In this document: positions 41,917-50,899 of the stretch, in pieces
How positions within the stretch are numbered: position 1 is the first letter of the stretch
Layout: each line of letters begins with the position of its first letter
Source: Actinoplanes palleronii
GTDB lineage: Bacteria > Actinomycetota > Actinomycetes > Mycobacteriales > Micromonosporaceae
Reading direction: 5' to 3'
Assembly: GCF_016862315.1 (NCBI RefSeq)
Contig: NZ_BOMS01000051.1
Location: forward strand, 62,001-126,000
DNA length: 64,000 nt
Translations under genes and position numbers: made by a program
The notes under the pieces: model-generated
Database searches by the model: none
What the model was told of the DNA's origin: nothing
Seen by the model: only the letters and a program-made list of their open reading frames with translations

Positions 41917-44346
41917 ATGTCCGGGACCTCGATAGACCTCGCCGCCGAGGGTGGCGGAGTGTCCCTGAGCGGATCCAACGTCACATTCGTCATCGTCGCG
42001 CTGGTGTTCGCCCTGATCGCTCTGGGCTTCGCCGCGATGTTCGTCCAGTCGGTGCTGCGCGCCGGCCGGGGTACCGCGAAGATGCAGGAGATCGCCGGCG
42101 CCGTGCAGGAAGGCGCGTCGGCATACCTGTTCCGGCAGTTCAAGACGCTCGCCGTGTTCGTGGTGATCGCGGTCGTGTTGCTGTTCCTGTTGCCGGTGCA
42201 CGACACCGACAACGAGACCTGGGTGAAGATCGGGCGCTCGCTCTTCTTCGTCGTGGGCGCGGTGTTCAGCTCGTTCATCGGCGGTGCCGGGATGGCGCTG
42301 GCCACCCGGGCCAACCTGCGGGTCGCCGCGGCGGCCAGTGAGGCCGGTGGCCGGGAGACCGCGATGGGGATCGCGTTCCGCACCGGTGGTGTGGTCGGCT
42401 TCCTCACCGTGGGCCTGGGCCTGTTCGGTGGGGCGCTGGTGGTGCTGATCTTCTCCAGCGACGCGCCGACCGTGCTGGAAGGCTTCGGCTTCGGCGCCGC
42501 CCTGCTCGCGATGTTCATGCGGGTCGGTGGCGGCATCTTCACCAAGGCCGCGGACGTCGGCGCCGACCTGGTCGGCAAGGTGGAGAAGGGCATTCCCGAG
42601 GACGACCCGCGCAACGCCGCGACCATCGCCGACAACGTGGGCGACAACGTCGGCGACTGCGCCGGCATGGCCGCGGACCTGTTCGAGTCGTACGCGGTGA
42701 CTCTGGTCGCCGCGCTGATCCTGGGTCAGGCCGCGTTCGGCCAGGACGGCCTGATCTTCCCGCTGATCGTGTCCACGATCGGCGTGGTGATCGCGATCCT
42801 GGGCGTCTTCATCACCCGGCTCCGTCCGTCCGACCGCAACGGTCTGACCGCGATCAACCGGGCGTTCTACATCTCCGCGGCGGTCTCGGCCGTCGCGGTC
42901 GGCGTGGTCACCTTCCTCTACCTGCCGAACAGCTTCGCCGGGTTCAACGACGCCGGCATCGCGCCGGAGATCGTGGACAGCGGCCGCAACCCGCAGTGGG
43001 TGGCGATCGGCGCCGTCGTGATCGGCATCGTGCTGGCCGCCGCCATCCAGGCGCTGACCGGCTACTTCACCGAGACCACCCGGCGTCCGGTGCAGGACAT
43101 CGGCAAGTCGTCGGCGACCGGCGCGGCCACCGTGGTGCTGGCCGGCATCAGCGTCGGCCTGGAGTCCGCGGTCTACTCGGCGCTGCTGATCGGCGCCGGC
43201 GTGTACGGCGCGTTCCTGCTCGGCGGCACCTCGATCACCCTGTCGCTCTTCGCGGTGGCGCTGGCCGGAACCGGCCTGCTCACCACGGTCGGCGTGATCG
43301 TGGCGATGGACACCTTCGGTCCGATCTCGGACAACGCGCAGGGCATCGCCGAGATGTCCGGTGACGTCGACGAGAAGGGCGCGCAGATCCTCACCGAGCT
43401 GGACGCCGTCGGCAACACCACCAAGGCGATCACCAAGGGCATCGCGATCGCCACCGCGGTGCTCGCCGCGACGGCGCTGTTCGGGTCGTACACGAACACC
43501 CTGGCCAGCTCGCTGGCCGAGGCCGGGATCGCCGGTGACCAGGTGCAGAACCAGATTCTGAACCTGCTCAACATCTCCAACCCGCGCAACCTGGTCGGCC
43601 TGCTGATCGGCGCCGCGGTGGTGTTCCTGTTCTCCGGTCTGGCGATCAACGCGGTGTCCCGTTCGGCGGGCGCGGTGGTCATGGAGGTCCGGCGGCAGTT
43701 CCGCGAGTTCCCCGGGATCATGGATTACACCCAGCGTCCCGAGTACGGCCGCGTCGTCGACATCTGCACCCGGGACGCGCAGCGTGAGCTGCTCACGCCG
43801 GGTCTGCTGGCGATCATGGCGCCGATCGCGGTCGGTTTCGGCCTGGGCGCGGGCGCGCTGGCCGCGTACCTGGCCGGCGCGATCGGCACCGGCACGCTGA
43901 TGGCGGTCTTCCTGGCCAACTCCGGTGGAGCCTGGGACAACGCCAAGAAGCTGGTCGAGGACGGCGCGTACGGCGGCAAGGGTTCCGAGGCGCACGCCGC
44001 CACGGTCATCGGCGACACCGTCGGCGACCCGTTCAAGGACACCGCGGGCCCGGCCATCAACCCGCTGCTCAAGGTGATGAACCTGGTCTCGCTGCTGATC
44101 GCCCCGGCCGTGGTGGCCTGGAGCATCGGCAACGAGGAGAACACCCCGCTGCGGGTGAGCATCGCGCTGGTGGCGTTCGCGATCGTCACCGCCGCGGTGA
44201 TCTGGAGCAAGCGCAAGCCGATCTCCATGGGTGAGGACGCGGACACGGCGGTTGCCGCCGGTGCCGCGGACACCGCCAAGGCGGCTCAGGAAGCACGGCA
44301 CGACGACGCCGCCGCCCAGTCCCGGATCAAGGACAACGTGGGCTGA
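41917..44346 (+). CDS. hppA: Membrane H+-translocating pyrophosphatase, K+-independent type
   Basis: An 809-residue integral membrane protein with about 16 helices that couples pyrophosphate hydrolysis to proton export. Substrate-binding acidic motifs are complete: DVGADLVGKVEKGIPEDDPRN (shown in part as DVGADLVGKVE), then NVGDNVGDCAGMAADLFESY and GDTVGDPFKDTAGPAINPL. The ion-selectivity residue in GNTTKAITKG is lysine (about residue 503), the state typical of K+-independent proton pumps. ATG 41917 has TAGGAGG six bases upstream; the frame extends to 41833 without conserved residues. It is monocistronic with a hairpin 18 bases beyond its stop. Confidence 0.95.
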   Translation: MSGTSIDLAAEGGGVSLSGSNVTFVIVALVFALIALGFAAMFVQSVLRAGRGTAKMQEIAGAVQEGASAYLFRQFKTLAVFVVIAVVLLFLLPVHDTDNETWVKIGRSLFFVVGAVFSSFIGGAGMALATRANLRVAAAASEAGGRETAMGIAFRTGGVVGFLTVGLGLFGGALVVLIFSSDAPTVLEGFGFGAALLAMFMRVGGGIFTKAADVGADLVGKVEKGIPEDDPRNAATIADNVGDNVGDCAGMAADLFESYAVTLVAALILGQAAFGQDGLIFPLIVSTIGVVIAILGVFITRLRPSDRNGLTAINRAFYISAAVSAVAVGVVTFLYLPNSFAGFNDAGIAPEIVDSGRNPQWVAIGAVVIGIVLAAAIQALTGYFTETTRRPVQDIGKSSATGAATVVLAGISVGLESAVYSALLIGAGVYGAFLLGGTSITLSLFAVALAGTGLLTTVGVIVAMDTFGPISDNAQGIAEMSGDVDEKGAQILTELDAVGNTTKAITKGIAIATAVLAATALFGSYTNTLASSLAEAGIAGDQVQNQILNLLNISNPRNLVGLLIGAAVVFLFSGLAINAVSRSAGAVVMEVRRQFREFPGIMDYTQRPEYGRVVDICTRDAQRELLTPGLLAIMAPIAVGFGLGAGALAAYLAGAIGTGTLMAVFLANSGGAWDNAKKLVEDGAYGGKGSEAHAATVIGDTVGDPFKDTAGPAINPLLKVMNLVSLLIAPAVVAWSIGNEENTPLRVSIALVAFAIVTAAVIWSKRKPISMGEDADTAVAAGAADTAKAAQEARHDDAAAQSRIKDNVG

Positions 44347-44364
44347 GCGAGGTCTGTCCACAGG

Positions 44365-44392
44365 CGGGCACCCGGCGATTGCCGGGTGCCCG
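44365..44392 (+). terminator. Hairpin terminator of hppA
   Basis: CGGGCACCCGGC and its complement form a perfect 12-bp stem with a GATT loop. No U-tract follows. Confidence 0.8.
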
Positions 44393-44461
44393 TCGGCGTT
44401 GCCGGTATCGAGGGAGAGAACTGCCCCCCATCGAGGCGTGTGGAGTGTCCTGCCGAGGCCG

Positions 44462-44467
44462 TACGCT
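44462..44467 (+). promoter_or_regulatory. Candidate -10 box of a leaderless promoter
   Basis: TACGCT ends six bases before the ATG at 44474; no ribosome site is present in between. Confidence 0.35.
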
Positions 44468-44473
44468 GCTCCC

Positions 44474-45004
44474 ATGCGCGCGGTCCGAACGATCTCTCTC
44501 GCTCTCGCCCTCGTGCTCGCAGCACCGCTCGCGGCCTGTTCCGCGGAGCATGGCGCGGATGCCTGGGCCGCCTCGGTGTGTACCGCGCTGGCGCCGTGGC
44601 GCAGCGAGATCAACACGTTGACCACCCGCACCCAGCAGCAGATGACCATGCGCACCACGCCCGGCCAGGCGAAGGAGAACCTGGCCCGGCTCTTCGACGG
44701 CGCCCGCGCCGCGAGCGAGACGGCCCGGGCCGGTGTGGAACGCGCCGGGGTGCCGGACGTCGACGGTGGCAAGGCCATCGCGGCGGCGTTCGTCGGCTCG
44801 CTGACCGGCATGCGCGACGCGTACGGCACCGCACACGACGGCATCGAGTCCCTGGCCACCACGCCGACCAGCACCTTCTACACCGAGGTCGACAAGGTCG
44901 TGACCCGGCTCAACACCGAGTACGAGAAGAGCGGCCTGGACACCTCGAAACTCGACTCGGTCGAGCTGAAGGAGGCCTTCGAGTCGCTGCCCGAGTGCCA
45001 ATGA
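44474..45004 (+). CDS. Secreted lipoprotein
   Basis: A 176-residue protein with a signal peptide and lipobox LAAC (cysteine at residue 22, LAAPLAACSAEHG). The mature part is predicted to be almost wholly helical (ARLFDGARAASETARAGVERAG, YTEVDKVVTRLNTEYEKSG). It has two further cysteines, one near the start (ASVCTALAPW) and one at the end (LPEC), which could pair. No family function is recognised. The ATG lacks a ribosome site. Its stop overlaps the ATG of the next gene. Confidence 0.75.
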   Translation: MRAVRTISLALALVLAAPLAACSAEHGADAWAASVCTALAPWRSEINTLTTRTQQQMTMRTTPGQAKENLARLFDGARAASETARAGVERAGVPDVDGGKAIAAAFVGSLTGMRDAYGTAHDGIESLATTPTSTFYTEVDKVVTRLNTEYEKSGLDTSKLDSVELKEAFESLPECQ

Positions 45005-45753
45005 CCGAGACCGGCTGGCCGCTGATCCCGCGGGAGGTGCTGCCCCCGCCGATCCCGGTGGAGCGGCGCACACCGCACCGGGACACGCCCGGCCGTTCCG
45101 GTGGCCGGCAGCTGTCGATGTTCGGCGCGGAGACCACCGAGCCGTCGCCCGCCGATCTCGCCGGTCTGCTGGCCGGGCCGGGTGTGCTCGGCCGGATGGG
45201 CGGCACGGCCCGGGTGTCGGTGGTGGTGGACGACGCGTGGCGGGTGCACGTCCTGGTGGCCGAGCTGGTGGCCCGGGGCCTGGCGGCGACGTGGGCGCCC
45301 GTTGTCGACACACCCGTCATCGAGGCACCCGTTGCACAGCCCGTCGTGACCTCTCAAGATCAAGACCCGGAAGAGATCCTGGACACGCCCGAGCCGTCAC
45401 CGCCGCCGCGATTCGAAGTGCGCACCGCGTACTCCCGGAGATTGAACGCACTGGCGCGCGCCTGGCCGGACGCCGCGGCCCAGCTTTTCCTCTCCGGCCC
45501 GCGGCTGCGGCTCTGGGTGGCCGCCGCGGGCAGCCCCCGCCCGGGAGGCTTCCGGCTCGGCCTCGACCCGGCCAAGGACCCGCTCGCGGTGGACGCCACG
45601 CTGGTAAGAGCAGGTCTCGCCGGACGGGTGTCGGATGACGGACGGTCATATCTGATCGCCGGCCGGCGCCGGGTGGCGCGCCTCGCCGAGCTGGTCGGTG
45701 AGTGCCCCGAGGCCGCCCCGGCGGAACTTTGGCCAGGCAGCGCGACTGCGTGA
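45001..45753 (+). CDS. Conserved-type hypothetical protein upstream of topA
   Basis: A 250-residue soluble protein of unknown function. An N-terminal segment (GWPLIPREVLPPP) and RQLSMFGAETTEPSPADLAGLLAGPG lead into a globular region (ARVSVVVDDAWRVHVLVAELVARGL). A Pro/Glu-rich linker follows, then a C-terminal domain (RTAYSRRLNALARAWPDAAAQLFLSGPRLRLWV). The LSMFG element is frequent in proteins of this position in actinomycetes. The ATG overlaps the preceding lipoprotein stop (ATGA). The next gene, topA, begins 201 bases later and has its own promoter region. Confidence 0.65.
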   Translation: MTETGWPLIPREVLPPPIPVERRTPHRDTPGRSGGRQLSMFGAETTEPSPADLAGLLAGPGVLGRMGGTARVSVVVDDAWRVHVLVAELVARGLAATWAPVVDTPVIEAPVAQPVVTSQDQDPEEILDTPEPSPPPRFEVRTAYSRRLNALARAWPDAAAQLFLSGPRLRLWVAAAGSPRPGGFRLGLDPAKDPLAVDATLVRAGLAGRVSDDGRSYLIAGRRRVARLAELVGECPEAAPAELWPGSATA

Positions 45754-45954
45754 TCTTCCGGGATTGTGTCCGACATAACACCGTCGTCCCGGTGTACGGT
45801 GTCGCGGTCGGACGCATGCGGTGGCCGGACCGTTACCATCCGACTGCGGGTTCCCCGGGAATGAGGGCTCCTCCGGCGCGTTACGTTGAACATCTGTGCC
45901 TCGCCGGGCGGGCCGACGGGGAGCGCCGAGGATCTCGAAACTACTGGGAGTGCC

Positions 45955-48783
45955 GTGCCGAGTGAAGCCAGGACGATCCGTCTGGTCATCGTCGAGTCTC
46001 CGTCGAAGGCCAAGACGATCGCCGGTTATCTGGGGCCCGACTATCTGGTCGAGGCCTCCGTCGGCCATATCCGAGACTTGCCGAAGAACGCCGATGAGGT
46101 GCCGGCCAAGTACAAGGGCGAATCGTGGGCCCGCCTCGGCGTCGACGTCGACAACGGGTTCCACGCGCTCTACGTGGTCGCGGATAACCGTAAGCAGCAG
46201 GTGGCCAAACTGCAGAAACTGGCCAAAGAGGTGGACGAGATCTTCCTCGCCACCGATGAGGACCGCGAGGGCGAGGCCATCGCGTGGCACCTGATCGAGA
46301 CGATCAAACCCAAGGTGCCGGTCAAACGGATGGTCTTCCACGAGATCACCAAGCCGGCCATCCAGGCCGCGGTCGCGAACCCGCGTGACATCGACCGTTC
46401 GCTGGTCGACGCGCAGGAGGCGCGCCGGATCCTGGACCGGCTGTACGGCTACGAGGTCAGCCCGGTCCTGTGGAAGAAGGTCATGCGTGGCCTCTCCGCC
46501 GGCCGCGTGCAGTCCGTCGCCACCCGGATCGTGGTCGAGCGCGAACGCCAGCGGATGGCGTTCCGCACCGCGGAGTACTGGGACATCCAGGCCCAGCTCG
46601 CGGTGCAGGGCCCGGTCGAGGGCGCACGTGCCTTCCAGGCCACGCTGATCGCGCTGGACGGCGACCGGATCGCCACCGGCAAGGACTTCGAGCCGACCAC
46701 CGGTCAGCTCAAGCCGGGCGCCTCGGTGGTGCAGCTGGACGGCGACGGTGCCCGTGGGCTGGCCGCCCGTCTCGAGGACCGGCCGTTCACGGTCACCCGG
46801 GTCGAGGAGAAGCCGTACCGGCGCAAGCCGTACGCGCCGTTCATCACCTCGACGCTGCAGCAGGAAGCGTCCCGCAAGCTGCGGTCCTCCTCGAAGCAGA
46901 CGATGCGTACCGCGCAGAGCCTGTACGAGAAGGGCTACATCACCTACATGCGTACGGACTCGGTGAACCTCTCCGAGACCGCCATCGCCGCGGCCCGCCG
47001 GCAGATCGCCGAGCTGTACGGCGCGAACAGCGTGCCGCCGCAGCCGCGCCGCTACACCACCAAGGCGAAGAACGCCCAGGAGGCGCACGAGGCGATCCGG
47101 CCCGCCGGTGACAACTTCCGCACGCCGGGCGAGGTCGCCAAGGAGCTGAGCTCCGAGGAGTTCAAGCTCTACGAGCTGATCTGGCGCCGGACGGTCGCGT
47201 CGCAGATGACCGACGCGGTCGGCAACTCGGTGAGTGTCCGGATCCGGGCGATCTCGACGGCGAACGAGGAGGCCGACTTCGGCGCCTCCGGCAAGACGAT
47301 CACCGACCCGGGCTTCCTCCGGGCGTACGTGGAGTCCTCCGACGACGCGGACGCCGAGGCCGAGGACGCCGAGCGTCGCCTGCCGAACCTGGTGAAGGAC
47401 CAGCCGCTGACCGCCGACGAGCTGGCCGCGGTGGGTCACCACACCTCGCCGCCGGCCCGCTACACGGAGGCCTCGCTGGTCAAGGCGCTGGAGGAGCTGG
47501 GCATCGGCCGGCCGTCCACGTACTCGTCGATCATGCAGACCATCCAGGACCGCGGGTACGTCGAGAAGCGTGGCCAGGCGATGATCCCGTCGTTCCTGGC
47601 GTTCGCGGTGATCGGCCTGCTCGAGGGGCACTACCCGCGGCTGGTGGACTACAACTTCACCGCCGCGATGGAGGGCCAGCTCGACGACATCGCCTCCGGC
47701 GACCACACCCAGCTGGACTTCCTCACCGCCTTCTACTTCGGCACGCAGACCGGTGGCGTGGACGACGAGATCGCCCGGGCCGGTGGCCTGAAGAAGATGG
47801 TCACCGAGAACCTCAGCGCGATCGACGCCCGCGAGGTCAACTCGATCCCGCTCTTCACCGACGAGTTGAACCGCAAGGTCCTCGTCCGGGTCGGCAAGTT
47901 CGGGCCGTACCTGCAGCGCAAGGTGCCGCTGAACAGGCCGCTGGAGGAGGGCGAGGAGGAGCCGCCGGAGGACCGCGCGTCGATCCCCGAGGGTGTCGCT
48001 CCCGACGAGCTGACGCCGGAGAAGGTGGCCGAGCTCTTCCTGGCCGGCAACGGCGACCGTGCGCTCGGCGACGACCCGGGCACCGGCGAGCCGGTGACGG
48101 TCAAGTCCGGCCGCTACGGGGCGTATGTGCAGAGCGGCGAGCGCAGCTCGTCCCTGTTCAGCTTCCAGACGCCGCAGGAGCTCACGCTCGAGGAGGCGCT
48201 GCGGCTGCTGTCGCTGCCCCGGGTGGTCGGCAAGGACCCCGACGGCAACGAGATCATCGCGCGCAACGGGCGCTACGGCCCGTTCATCCAGCGGCTCAAG
48301 GACTCCCGCTCGCTGGAGAACGAGGAGCGGCTGTTCACCGTCACCCTGGACGAGGCGCTGGCCATGCTGGCCGAGCCGAAGCTCCGGGGCGCGCGGGGAG
48401 CGGCCAAGCCGCCGCTGCGTGAGCTGGGTGTCGACCCGGCGACCGAGAAGCCGATGGTGATCAAGGACGGCCGCTTCGGGCCGTACGTGACCGACGGCGA
48501 GACCAACGCGACGCTGCGGCGCGGTCAGACGCCCGAGGAGATCACGGTCCAAGAGGCGATCGAGATGCTCGCCGAGAAGCGCGCCAAGGGGCCGGTGAAG
48601 AAGACCGCCCGCAAGGCCGCGCCGAAGAAGGCACCGGCCAAGGCCGCCACCGGCACCACGGCAGCGAAGAAGACCGCCGCCAAGAAGACGACCGCCGCCA
48701 AGAAGGCCACCCCGGCCAAGAAGGCGACGCCCGCGAAGAAGACGACGGCCGCGGCCAAGAAAGCCACGGCCGCCTCCGAGTAA
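45955..48783 (+). CDS. topA: DNA topoisomerase I
   Basis: A 942-residue type IA topoisomerase that relaxes negative supercoils. The TOPRIM acidic triad lies in LATDEDREGEAIAWHL (about residues 97-112), and the catalytic tyrosine in GYITYMRTDSVNL is about residue 331. Zinc-finger cysteines are absent, as in other actinobacterial TopA. Repeated topo_C_Rpt units (GRYGAYVQSG, GRYGPFIQR, GRFGPYVTDG) precede a Lys/Ala-rich tail of about 65 residues (KKTARKAAPKKAPAKAA), which aids processivity in mycobacteria and streptomycetes. GTG 45955 follows GGGAG by four bases; the frame opens at 45886. Its stop codon directly abuts that of the convergent oxidase gene. Confidence 0.95.
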   Translation: MPSEARTIRLVIVESPSKAKTIAGYLGPDYLVEASVGHIRDLPKNADEVPAKYKGESWARLGVDVDNGFHALYVVADNRKQQVAKLQKLAKEVDEIFLATDEDREGEAIAWHLIETIKPKVPVKRMVFHEITKPAIQAAVANPRDIDRSLVDAQEARRILDRLYGYEVSPVLWKKVMRGLSAGRVQSVATRIVVERERQRMAFRTAEYWDIQAQLAVQGPVEGARAFQATLIALDGDRIATGKDFEPTTGQLKPGASVVQLDGDGARGLAARLEDRPFTVTRVEEKPYRRKPYAPFITSTLQQEASRKLRSSSKQTMRTAQSLYEKGYITYMRTDSVNLSETAIAAARRQIAELYGANSVPPQPRRYTTKAKNAQEAHEAIRPAGDNFRTPGEVAKELSSEEFKLYELIWRRTVASQMTDAVGNSVSVRIRAISTANEEADFGASGKTITDPGFLRAYVESSDDADAEAEDAERRLPNLVKDQPLTADELAAVGHHTSPPARYTEASLVKALEELGIGRPSTYSSIMQTIQDRGYVEKRGQAMIPSFLAFAVIGLLEGHYPRLVDYNFTAAMEGQLDDIASGDHTQLDFLTAFYFGTQTGGVDDEIARAGGLKKMVTENLSAIDAREVNSIPLFTDELNRKVLVRVGKFGPYLQRKVPLNRPLEEGEEEPPEDRASIPEGVAPDELTPEKVAELFLAGNGDRALGDDPGTGEPVTVKSGRYGAYVQSGERSSSLFSFQTPQELTLEEALRLLSLPRVVGKDPDGNEIIARNGRYGPFIQRLKDSRSLENEERLFTVTLDEALAMLAEPKLRGARGAAKPPLRELGVDPATEKPMVIKDGRFGPYVTDGETNATLRRGQTPEEITVQEAIEMLAEKRAKGPVKKTARKAAPKKAPAKAATGTTAAKKTAAKKTTAAKKATPAKKATPAKKTTAAAKKATAASE

Positions 48784-50079
48784 CTAGCCCAAGACCCGGT
48801 CCAGGTAGTCATTCGTGAAGACCCGGGCCGGGTCCAGGCGGTTGCGCACCGCCACGAAGTCGTCGAATTTCGGGTACGCGGGGCGCAGGTCGTCGGCCGT
48901 CCGATAGTGCAGCTTGCCCCAGTGCGGCCGGCCACCGAGCGGCTCGCAGAGTGCCTCAAGGGCCTTGAAGTACGGCTCGTACGGGCTGCCGAGGAACTGG
49001 TGCACCGCGATGTAGGCGGACTCCCGGCCGTACCCGTGTGACAGCCAGACGTCGTCCGGGCCGGTGAACCGCACCTCGACCGGGAAGAGCACCTTGAACG
49101 GCAGCGCCTCGATCAGCCGGGGCAGCGCGTCGATCACCTCGGGCAGGGCCTCGCGCGGGATCTCGTACTCCATCTCGGTGAAGCGGACCCGGCGGGAGCT
49201 GCAGAAGACGTGGTCGGAGCGGCCGGTGTAACTGCGCGCGGTGAGCGCCCGGGCGGCCATCGCGCTCATCCGCGGCACCGTTGCCGGCCACTTCTGCCCG
49301 ATTTTGCAGAGACCCTCAAAAACGGTGTTCGACAGAAACTCGTCGTCGAGCCAGCTGCGGAACTTCGGCAGCGGCCGGTCGTGCACTGTCACCCGATTGT
49401 TGATCTTCAGCTGGGCCCGGTCGGTGTACGGGTACCAGTAGAACTCCACGTGGTCGTTCGCCGGGATCCAGTCCACGAGGCCGGCCAGCACGTCGGCGAG
49501 CGGCATCGGCTTCTCGTCGGCGAGCAGGTTGAACGCCGGCACGCAGCGCAGGGTCACCTCGACCAGGACACCGAGGGCGCCCAGCCCGGCCCGGGCGGCG
49601 GGGAACTCCGGTGACTCCAGGTCGTACCGTCGGATTGTGCCGTCCGCGGTGACCATGGTGACCGCTTCCACGCAGGACGCCAGCGTGCCGTGCTTGATCC
49701 CGGTGCCGTGCGTGGCGGTGGAGATCGCGCCGGCCACCGTCTGCAGGTCGATGTCGCCGAGGTTGGGCATGGCCAGGCCGTGCTGGGCCAGCACGGCGTT
49801 CAGAGTGGACAGCGGCATGCCGGCTTGCACGGTGACCAGGGGTCCGTCCACCGCGATCAGCTGATTCAGGCGGTGCAGCAGCATCCGCTGGTCGTCGGCG
49901 ACCGCGATGGCCGTGAACGAGTGCCCGCTCCCGACCGTCTTGATCCGTCGTCCGGCGTCGGCGGAGGCGGTGACCATGGCCGCCACCTCGTCGATGCTGC
50001 CAGGGCTGAGCACCTCCGCGACGGACTCCTGGTTGGTTCCCCAGTTGGTCCAGCGACGGGAGTTAACGGGTGTAGTCAT
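48784..50079 (-). CDS. FAD-linked sugar-lactone oxidase (D-arabinono-1,4-lactone oxidase family)
   Basis: A 431-residue flavoprotein. The FAD-binding part has RIKTVGSGHSFTAIA and LGDIDLQTVAGAISTATHGTG, and the ALO C-terminal domain ends in RLDPARVFTNDYLDRVLG, the family's closing signature. The histidine in VGSGHSF is the position used for covalent FAD attachment in relatives such as alditol oxidase. It would oxidise a sugar lactone or polyol with oxygen or another acceptor. It is divergent from a TetR gene, with the PLP enzyme gene beyond, an order I recall from other actinomycetes. Confidence 0.86.
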   Translation of the reverse strand: MTTPVNSRRWTNWGTNQESVAEVLSPGSIDEVAAMVTASADAGRRIKTVGSGHSFTAIAVADDQRMLLHRLNQLIAVDGPLVTVQAGMPLSTLNAVLAQHGLAMPNLGDIDLQTVAGAISTATHGTGIKHGTLASCVEAVTMVTADGTIRRYDLESPEFPAARAGLGALGVLVEVTLRCVPAFNLLADEKPMPLADVLAGLVDWIPANDHVEFYWYPYTDRAQLKINNRVTVHDRPLPKFRSWLDDEFLSNTVFEGLCKIGQKWPATVPRMSAMAARALTARSYTGRSDHVFCSSRRVRFTEMEYEIPREALPEVIDALPRLIEALPFKVLFPVEVRFTGPDDVWLSHGYGRESAYIAVHQFLGSPYEPYFKALEALCEPLGGRPHWGKLHYRTADDLRPAYPKFDDFVAVRNRLDPARVFTNDYLDRVLG

Positions 50080-50179
50080 TCCGGCTTTTGTCCTCCGTCC
50101 GAGGGGACACCACTACTTGGCGTCCCGTCGATGTGCCTCGCTCGTTGATCCGAGTAACGTTCGATTTATCACTGAGCTT

Positions 50180-50214
50180 TATTCGCGACTCACCTTGGTT
50201 CATGGCCGCGAATA
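50180..50214. promoter_or_regulatory. Candidate TetR operator
   Basis: TATTCGCG (50180-50187) and CGCGAATA (50207-50214) are perfect 8-bp arms with a 19-base spacer, ending 30 bases before the TetR start in the divergent region. Confidence 0.4.
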
Positions 50215-50244
50215 GATCTCACTGCTGAGAGGGAGTGGCGACGC

Positions 50245-50874
50245 GTGTCGACACCAACCGTCAGCACCGGACCGCTGCGGCGGGTTCCGGTGCAGGGCAG
50301 AAGCGTTGCCCGGGTACAACGCATGCTCGACGCCTGCGCCGATCTGGTGGACCAGGTCGGCTATGAGGGCTTGACCACGACCCTTCTGGCCGAGCGGGCC
50401 GAGGTGGCCATCGGCTCGGTCTACCAGTTCTTCCCGGACAAGCGGGCCATCGTGCAAGCGCTGGCCCTGCGGAACATGGACGCCTACCTGCAGAGCCTCT
50501 CCGACCGTTTCGCGGCGGAGACGTTCACCCACTGGTGGGACGCGGTGGATGCGGCCATAGACGGTTACATCCACATGCACCGCAGCGTGCCGGGCTTCCG
50601 GACGCTGCACTTCGGCGACGTCGTCGACCTGCACCTGCTCGACGCGGAGCGGGACAACAACGCGGTCATCGCGGAACGCCTCGCCGAGCTGCTGATGGAG
50701 CAGTTCCAGCTGATGGACCGGGCGCGGATGCGCTTCGCCCTGCAGATCTCGGTGGAAGCCGCCGACGCGCTGATCAAGCTGGCTTTCCGGCGCGACCCGA
50801 ACGGCGACGAGGCGGTGCTCACCGAGTCGAAGGCGCTGATCCGGGAGTACCTCCACCGGCACGTCTCGGTGTAA
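50245..50874 (+). CDS. TetR-family transcriptional regulator
   Basis: A 209-residue regulator. The helix-turn-helix is at residues 24-70 (RMLDACADLVDQVGYEGLTTTLLAERAEVAIGSVYQFFPDK, of which the recognition part is VAIGSVYQFFPDK). The ligand domain is not close to a known type. It probably represses itself and the divergent oxidase gene (inference from the inverted repeat between them). The GTG start has GAGGGAG nearby. The convergent PLP-enzyme gene ends 25 bases downstream. Confidence 0.88.
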   Translation: MSTPTVSTGPLRRVPVQGRSVARVQRMLDACADLVDQVGYEGLTTTLLAERAEVAIGSVYQFFPDKRAIVQALALRNMDAYLQSLSDRFAAETFTHWWDAVDAAIDGYIHMHRSVPGFRTLHFGDVVDLHLLDAERDNNAVIAERLAELLMEQFQLMDRARMRFALQISVEAADALIKLAFRRDPNGDEAVLTESKALIREYLHRHVSV

Positions 50875-50899
50875 GAACCGGCGCAAACCCCGCCCGGGG

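Noticed and set aside
44354..44362. CTGTCCACA after hppA as a DnaA box
   Set aside because: The first base departs from the consensus and the site is at a gene end beside a terminator, unlike the other boxes.
41803..44874. A 1023-codon minus-strand frame
   Set aside because: It is antisense to hppA, which is a clear gene. The composition (His, Asp, Arg, Gln) is that of a shadow frame.
45646..48552. A 968-codon minus-strand frame
   Set aside because: It is antisense to topA and has no recognisable motif.
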